DNA from: Conchocele bisecta
Taxonomy: Eukaryota; Mollusca; Bivalvia; Lucinida; Thyasiridae
Reading direction: 5' to 3'
Assembly (NCBI GenBank): GCA_029237695.1
Contig: CM055274.1
Span: 24,231,505-24,295,504, forward strand
DNA: 64,000 nt
The position numbers and the translations under genes were made by a program. Position 1 is the first letter of the stretch. Every line of letters starts with the position of its first letter. Below the pieces are notes generated by a model that worked only from the letters and a program-made list of their open reading frames with translations, did not search any database and was not told where the DNA came from. Positions 45,201-54,200 of this stretch are shown in pieces.

Positions 45201-48200
45201 GTATCCGTGGAGTTTCCGTTAGTTGCGTTTCAAACCGTGTGTTGTCTACGTGTAATACGTTTTCGGCCATGCGTTGCGTTTCCCCACTCTTGCGCATGCG
45301 CGAAATTCGAACAAACCGTGTTCAACGCATTGAGTTTCAAAAGCGTGTAATCCGTGTACAACGGTTGTAACGTATACAACGGTTGTAAACGTATACAACG
45401 CTAAGGTAAACCGTTTAAACGATTTAACGCTTTCTTTGACGAACGGTTACACGCTTCTACATGTACACAGCACCGTACAGATGAAACCGTGTTATACGTA
45501 TAACACGTTTCCACGAGTTTTAACACATTACACGTTTTGGTATGCCAACCGTGTATCGCATAGAATGCGCATGCTCAGATCGTTCTTCGTGTGTGTATAT
45601 ATACTTCTAGACTGGAGGGCTTCTAACATTTTCAGTTTTCGGTTCTGGACCGATTTTTGAACTCTCAGACCGATTGAGATTTGAAAACTAGTCTTAAAAA
45701 TCGGTCCGAGAAAAATTGCCAGTCGGCTGCTATTTCGCTATAAACCTTGTAAATTTACCGGTTTTGACCACCAAGTAATTTATGACACATATCCGCGGGC
45801 CATATAAACCAGTGTGCAGCTCGCTGTGTATTCAGTTTCTCCAAATATCGATTTTTCTTAACACACGCGTGGGACAGGTGTATAGCGGATTAGTGACTGA
45901 AATAGACTGGCTTCAGCGTAAAGATACGAGAGTTCCTAGCCTCGCCATTTCTGATGATGTTAAAATAAAATAAAGAAACCATGCACTGTGTTTATCTGTG
46001 TTCGTAATATTTAACCCCAAGTAACTGACACGGACTATCGGCCCGGGCTATTCCATATAAAGTTAGGAACTGTTACATTACGCTGTATTATGGGTCATTT
46101 TTGTGTATATAAAATGTACATGTACGTAGGAATGCCGCAGATCCTGATGAGCCGGCTCACATGATCTACAATTCGCAAACATTTTGATAAACGACAAGGT
46201 ACATCTGTCGTGTTAAAAGCGTAGCATCAGGGATTAAGGATCAATTGAAGTGCTAAATCACACCGCCGATGTACTTTGAACTCGATCTGAGGGTATGTAT
46301 TTGCGATATTTTAAAAGGGACAAAACAAGGACGCCTCGAAGCGATCGGGGCCGAACACTGAGGTATTCGCGTTAAACACGTTTCAACGCTTTCATATAGC
46401 TACACGCTTCCAGGTAAAGCGTTGTACACGTTTCACCTCGCTACATATGTATACGCCAAAGCGTGTTGTACGCCTTGAAGCTAAACGTATTACACGCTTT
46501 AAAACTAAACGGTTTGACAATGTGTATTACACGTGTACGAACCGTATTATACGTTTAAACAACGTATACAACGCTTTTAAACTGAACGGTTTGACAATGT
46601 GTATTACACGTGTACGAACTGTATTATACGTTTAAACAACGTATACAACGCTTTTAAACTAAACGGTTTGACAATGTGTATTACACGTGTACGAACCGTA
46701 TTATACGTTTAAACAACGTATACAACGCTACAGCAAACCGCTGCGTTCACGTTGCGTTCGCGTTGCGTTCGCGTTGAGTTTGCAAGTGTTGTCTACGGTG
46801 GAACAAAAACGGAGACTGCACTGTATATTGGTGGAATCTGTCAGTGGATATAGACTTGAACTTGTTTTCTCTTGATCACTTGTGGCTGCACAGGCTGATC
46901 TGTAGCCGATTTCATCAAAATTGCAAAGCATACTTATCTAGCAAAGTATATTTTGATGGAGTAATCTTTTTTTTTTCCCGAAATGCATTATTTCATATAG
47001 AACTAACGACTGCATATATTTGGCTTTCTTGTTACATGTATGAGAGTTTAATCCGGTTACACCCATTATAAAAGTAGTAATATTGGTACTAATATTACTT
47101 TTAGGGTGTAGGGCTAAATGATAATGGTGTGGTGAGGACCTGGCAACAGATCAGGTTATTCTACTTTCAGGACAACATATATTTTTCTGTAATATTCAGT
47201 TCTGATTTTGCCGGATTTTCTATTGAGGTGAAATATGAGAGTAGACTCCATTAACCCGGCCTAAAATGACATTTAATAGCAGTTGACAGTCAGTTCAACA
47301 CCATTAAATAAATACATACATGTCATCACATCATCATTTTTTGCTCATAATGCTTTTGATTATTTTCTGGAAAGGATTTTGTTTTCATGTAAAGTAAATA
47401 TTGTAAAATTTCAAGTAAATGATCAGTGATGTGTATAGGAAAGTAATTCAATTGTCACGCTCACATCATGTTCACATGTCTGTTGTTGTTGTAGTACATG
47501 GAACAGCCGGATATTGAGAAGGAAGTAAAGCGTCTATTCCGCACGGACGCCGAGGCGATCAGTGTCAAGTGGGAGCTTATAACCGAGGATGAGAAGCCTG
47601 TGGGCGACTCGGGGGATGCGGGAGCATCCGGCAGCCACGCTGACACTAGCGGATCGTTTATGAGAACAGACACAGGCGCGAGTCTCGATATAGGTATGAT
47701 TCATTGGCACAACAAATCACAGAATAGTGTTTTGCTTCAAAAAATAACTTACTCGAACATATATGACTTGCTTTGACAAAAGTATTTTTCGTCAGTTAGC
47801 GACCAGTGCCAGAAAACTTTGTTCCTGCTCAACTCACAGCCATGCTCATGTAATCAAGTCAGACTACAAAACTAATCAAAGCATGTTTTCATGATTAACA
47901 AGGGTCAGTCTGGAGAATTGAGCACAGAAAAGGCGGGTGTGGCAGGTTGGGAGCATGTAAGGGGTAATTTAGGGATGAGATTCATAATCACGATATCCAT
48001 GAGTTGGCCCTCGGGTACATTTTTGGCTTTCTTGTTACTCGACAATTGAATCTGGTTACGAGTATACCCGTTTTCAAAGTTGTAAGATTAGTATGAAACC
48101 TATTACGGGAGTGGGGCTAAGTGACTGGTGTGGTGAGGACCTGGCACCTGATCAGGTTATTCTAATTTCAGGGCTGAATTAAATATTCAGTTCTGATTTT

Positions 48201-51200
48201 GCGATTTCTCCCCAGCACAACATGTGAGTCACAACATGTGAAATATCTACCCTGTTAGCCCGGCCTAAAATGACTAGCCTTTGACAGGCTGTTAACCCTT
48301 AGAACGCGTAAAACAAAAACTGTCGTCTGCTCCTTTTAATATTTTGTCTTTATTCTTAATAAAAACATGGTTTGGCAGCACTTTAGAATCATTTCCATTT
48401 GAAATGATTGAAATGATTCTAAAGTGCTGTCAAACCATGTCTTTGATAAGAAAAAGTGGAAAATATAACACAACCAGCCGACCACAAAAATGAATTATTT
48501 TTTGTCATTCAATATTTTTTTTCTCAATACTTTACAGAACGGATACAATTATACATGTACATATATGATCATGGCATGAGAAATTTGTATAGTGCATATA
48601 CAACAAAAGAAAAAAACTATATATTCAGCATGTGTGGCAGCGATTGGAGAAAAAGGGTTACTTCGGAAGCAAAAGGGATCTTACGCTAACGCATCCCTGT
48701 TGATTAATCATGGCAGATATACTGTGCAGTCTGCGTTTTTGTTCCACCGTAGACAGCACTTGCAAACTCGACGCGAACGCAACGTGAACTCAACGCGAAC
48801 GCAACGGTTTGCTGTAGCATTGTATACGTTGTTTAAACGTATAATACGGTTTGTACACGTGTAATACACATTGTCAAACCGTTTAGTTTAAAAGCGTTGT
48901 ATACGTTGTTTAAACGTATAATACGGTTCGTACACATGTAATACACATTGTCAAACCGTTTAGTTTAAAAGCGTTGTATACGTTGTTTAAACGTATAATA
49001 CGGTTCGTACACGTGTAATACACATTGTCAAACCGTTTAGTTTTAAAGCGTGTAATACGTTTAGCTTCAAGGCGTATAACACGCTTTGGCGTATACATAT
49101 GTGGCGAGGTGAAAGCGTTTCAACGTATACCTATATACACACACGAAGAACGATCTGAGCATGCGCATTCTACTCGATACACGGTTGGCAAACGTGTAAT
49201 GCATTAAAACCCGTGGAAATGTGTTATACGTATAACACGGTTTCATCTGTACGGTGCTGTGTACATGTAGAAGCGTGTAACCGTTCGTCCAAGAAAGCGT
49301 TAAACCGTTTAAACGGTTTACCTTAGCGTTGTATACGTTTACAACCGTTGTATACGTTTACAACCGTTGTACACGGATTACACGCTTTTGAAACTCAATG
49401 CGTTGTTTACAACCGTTGTATACGTTTACAACCGTTGTACACGGATTACATGCTTTTGAAACTCAATGCGTTGAACACGGGTTGTTCGACTTTCACGCAT
49501 GCGCAAGAGTGAGGAAACGCAACGCATGGCCGAAAACGTATTACACGTAGACGACACACGGTTTGAAACGCAACTAACGGAAACTCCACGGATACACAAC
49601 GCACAACACTTTGTACACGTATAAACCCGGAACATTTTGACAGAAACGACTGTAGTATGCTGGGGATATGATGGATGTTTTATTGTCTGTAGGGCTATAC
49701 AGCATAGTCCCTAATCAGGCTTCGCGAATGCGCAGGATGATCTGGGGCCACACTGGTTGCATACCTCATAAACACTATTTCTCCAACCACATCCACAAAT
49801 ATACAGTGGAACCTCTCTAAACCGGACACCCTGAAGTTCCACTGTAATTCCGCTATACGAGCACTGCAATGCACGCCTGTGTGCTTTGCAATCATGATCA
49901 GATATTGTCATGAGAGGTAAATGAAAGAGAAACGTTTCAAATTACATATTTGTTAGCTTTCTAGGTGTCTGGTTTAGAGAGGTTCCACTGTATGAGAAAA
50001 AAAGGGGGGCGGGGGATAAAGGAAAACTATGTGATATGAGAAAAAAGAACACAAACCAAAAAAATAATACAATAAAAAAATTGCTACGTCCCTATAAATA
50101 AGAAGACTTGAAATGGATTTCTCAGCGCAAATGAAGAGAAGTATAAGATAGATAAAAAAGAAAGAATGGATGAATTTCCAGCCCGTGACAATCAAGTGGT
50201 ACATGCATGTACGATTTGCCCTACACATGATGCAGCCCCATGCCACCCGATGCTACGTTTTAACATAAGGCTTATATATTTTTTCTTAATTTTGACGGTC
50301 CTGCTTAAACACACACACATGTGTATATATTAATGTGTTCCCACTTATTGTTGTGTTTATCCAATTTATCTTGTCTTTGAGCTATTATTTCTTCAATCTT
50401 GATACTATGCTTCAAGTAATGCACAAAATTATTAAAGGCCAGCTCGTTTTTGTTATATGTACTTACATTTGAATATGTAATATTTTGCTAAGAGTTAAAA
50501 ACCTACTAATTTGTGACCAAAAACTTTGAATCACACTACATTCCCAAAAGAGATGATTGAATGTTTCTATTTGCATGTTACAGAAATCACAGATACTGGA
50601 TTCTACTATATTACAACTGGCCATATGTTTATTGGTTCCTATAATTATCATTAAATATTTGTACTGGAAACTCCTAAAGTCTTGTATCTATTGTGCTTTG
50701 TATAGTATTTAAATATATTTGTTTCCAGTTAAGAGTTTTGTCTGGAAAAACATTGGACACAATTGAATTCAGCAGTGTAAGGGTTAAACACGATTAAGTA
50801 AATAAATAAAAGAGCACAAACAATGGCAGTGTGATTTCTAATTAGCCTGCACATCCTTGCAAACTTAACTGCAGTATGTGACTAGCAGAAAATCATGGAA
50901 CTGGGCCCATACTTACGTAATCTGTCATAACAAATATGTAAGCTATCCGCGATAATACGTATATGGTATGACGAATAACAAATATGGTATGACCGTGTTA
51001 TACGTTTTACAGACATAGTTGGTGAGTTGAGTACTGTGTTATACGTTTTACAGACATATTTGGTGAGTTGAGTACGTCTGATGAGGAAGATGAGAAAGAC
51101 GTGAACATCGTGGACAGTGAGGAGGATATATCACGACAGACGTCCTACGTGAACCTCGACTCGCTGGCAGCCGACAGCCAGCAGGGGCTCCTGGAGGGAT

Positions 51201-54200
51201 CAGCCGAGGGGGTCCAGGAGGGGATGCAGGAGGGGAGTGCCGAAGAGTCCAGTAAGTGATTAGTCCCTAGTTTACCCATTCAAGTCTATAGATCGTGAAA
51301 ATAATATGTGCAAATGCTGTAGATCCAGATGAGACGGCTCGTGACGAGCCGACTCATCAGGATCTGCAGCATTTGTCAGTATTGTTAAATTTTAACATGT
51401 TTGTCTCGCCGATGTTAGTGAAAGGTGAGACACATCGGTCACAATTCCACATAGGCGTCGGCATAGGTGTTTTCGTCATAGGTGTCAACAATCTCCTGAT
51501 CCGTAGGTTGGATCATTTCCACATTTCATTAATAACTTCCTCACATTGATAGCCATGCATCAAATGTCATTTGGGTGACCTTGACCGTTGTTGTTGAGAC
51601 ACTCTCCGGCGATCTCCTTTTCTTATAAATTGAATAGTTGAAAAAATTAGCATGGAAAAGTCGATGGTGGATAATCAATGGTGAAATGGTTAATATTAAC
51701 TCTTCATATTATGGACTTTTATTTCTTCATTCTTGTGTTCAGCAAACCATTTTCAGGGAGTATATAGTTATTACATTGTCTGGCATCTGAACCACATTGT
51801 TATCATCATCATCTCAAAAGTTACATCTGGTTTTCACCAAACATTATCAGCATGTTTACATTGACACTATCTCCGATGAGTTCTTTAACTGGATGATAAT
51901 TGCCAGAGTTAGTACCGTTTGCTTTTTCTGATTCGCAAAGCTTGTCATCTTGGTAAATTATTTTATTCAATGACTGATTTTCACCAAACTGTATCAATAT
52001 GTATATATTGACACTATTCTTCAAATAACGACATATATTGAAAGATATTTATCAGAGTTATTGCCCTTTCGTTTTTCTGTTTCATTCCACTTGTCCTTGT
52101 GATGCATCATATTTCACTAAACTCTAATATCCTGATTAAATTGATATCCATTGTTTTCAAGTCCCTCTTTTTATTAAATTTTCGACCACATGTCCATATT
52201 GTAGCAGTAAACCGGATATTATGGCTCATAACATCCGGTTTACTGCTACAATATGGACGTCACATAGGACTGCCAATACAGTCACTATTTTGATAAAGAC
52301 CATGTGGTCGAAAATTTAATAAAAAGAGTGACTTTAAAACAATGTGTATTAAATGTACTTCCCTTCGGAGGTTATTGGAAATTACTAAATTGACGTCTCT
52401 AGCAACTTTCAACATGTACATCAGATGACATTTAAATGTAGTGGAGTTATGGTTTGTGGCGTTTTCTTAGAATTAATGCTAAACAACTTGAGCATGTTTG
52501 GAGAGAAATGTATGTAAACAATGGATTTGTAAGCCAGAACTCCAGATAAGCTTTGTGTTACACCCCATGGTTTTAAATTCAAGGCGTATTTTATTTTTGC
52601 AAATTTATCCGACACTGTTTATCCTATTTAAAATCAGTAAAAAATAGCAAAAAGAACAATCAAAGTAGAACATTCACTTTTTTGAGCTGCAGTGTTTGCT
52701 TTTTTCAGCTCAAATAAGTGTATTTACTTTATTAGAGCATTTTTACTACACCGTTTGAATACAGTGACTATTTTTGTCGCTTGCGGAAAGCGCGATATAG
52801 TCGGCACTTTGGCATACGTACGTACGTGTGTCCGGTTAAAGTTTTTGGTTAAAGTTTTTAAAGTTTTTTGGTTAAAGTTTTTCTTTATACTATATCTCTG
52901 CAACTGCTTTGCCCATTACCTTGAAACTTCACATGGGTGTTTATCATCATCTATATTTACATTATATCCCGCTCCCGTGCGGCCCCTGTGCCCAATGTCA
53001 AGGTCTAATTACTTTGAAATTTTTGGTTAAAGTTTTTTGTTAAAGTTTTTGTCGCGACCGCTTGCGGAAAGCGCGATATAGTCGGCACTTTGGCGTACGT
53101 CCGTCCATACGTACGTACGGACCGTGTGTCCAGTTAAAATTTTTGATTAAAGTTTTTCCGTCTCCTATATCTCTTTTTTAGCTCACCTGAGCGAAGCTCA
53201 TGTGAGCTATTGTTACCGCAATGTGTCCGTCGTCCATCGTCCGTCCGTAGTCTGTCCGTCGTCCGTCCGTCGTCCGTGAACATTTTCAAACGTCTTCTCC
53301 TCGGTAACCATTGGGCCTATAGTCAGCAAACTTCATGGTCATGGTCCTTAGGTAGGGGGATTACAAAATTGTTAAAATGACGTCATCACGTAATCCAAGA
53401 TGGCCGCCGTCTAAAAATAGCACAAAATTCTTCAAAAATCTTCTTCTCAAGAACTGCCAACCGGATTTCGACAAAACTTGGTAGGAATGATCGATGTACA
53501 ATGCTCTTTCAAATTTGTTAAAATGGTGACCCCGGGGTCAAAAATGGGCGTGGCCCGTGGGGTCAAATAGGGGTCAAATTTTATTTTTGACCGAATATGG
53601 TCATGTCTTATATCAAATTGAAGGTATCAACGAGGCGATCACTCTGGTGCATTTTTGTCGAAATCGGATGGTTATGTCATCCAAGATGGCCGCCGAAAGG
53701 TCAAAAGGTCGTTCTTTTATTAGAGATTTCAAAATTCTTCTTCACACGAACCGCTTGATCCGTGGTGGCCAAACTTCACAGTTATGGGTGAAGGTCCATG
53801 GGTGAAGGTCCATGGGTGAAGCCTTTTTAGATTTGTTAAAACGGAGGTCTTCGCTAATCCAAGATGGCCGTCGTCTAAAAATAGCACAAATTCTTAAAAA
53901 ATCTTCTTCTCATGAACCGCCAGCCGGATTTCGACGAAACTTGGTAGGAATGATTGACATAGAATGCTCTTTCAAAGGTGTTAAAATGGTGACCCCGGGG
54001 TCAAAAATGGGTCGTGGCCCGTGGGGTCAAATTTTATTTTTGACCAAATATGCTCATGTCATATATCAAATTGAAGGCATCGATGAGCGATTGCTCTGGT
54101 GCAATATTTGTCGGAATCAGATGATTATGTCATCCATGATGGCCTCCAAATGGTCCATTTATTCGAGATTTTGAACGTCTTTTTCTCAGGAACCACATGG

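Larger units (their letters stand above)
37081..47494 (+). other. TAF7 intron 5 (10.4 kb), mostly tandem arrays
   Basis: Order: SINE-like fragment (37082-37215), 157/182-bp array (37216-40735), 'ggttaaagttttt' array (40735-43830), mixed units to 44545, inverted 180-bp array (44620-45130), left CpG-rich arm (45142-46829), then MITE and SINE-like fragments before exon 6. Confidence 0.9.

Noticed and set aside
45142..49654. Treating the two CpG-rich arms as one transposon that brought exon 6 into TAF7
   Set aside because: GTAT at both ends is only four bases and exon 6 encodes a conserved family segment in the right place and phase, so the exon is native; two insertions are the simpler account.
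50463..50651. Small gene of 62 codons on the - strand
   Set aside because: The Cys/His motif and upstream frame break identify it as a LINE ORF2 tail fragment.
51013..51053. Extending TAF7 exon 7 to the proximal duplicated acceptor
   Set aside because: It shifts the frame and meets a TGA; only the distal acceptor continues the conserved DIFGELS reading. Kept as a finding instead.
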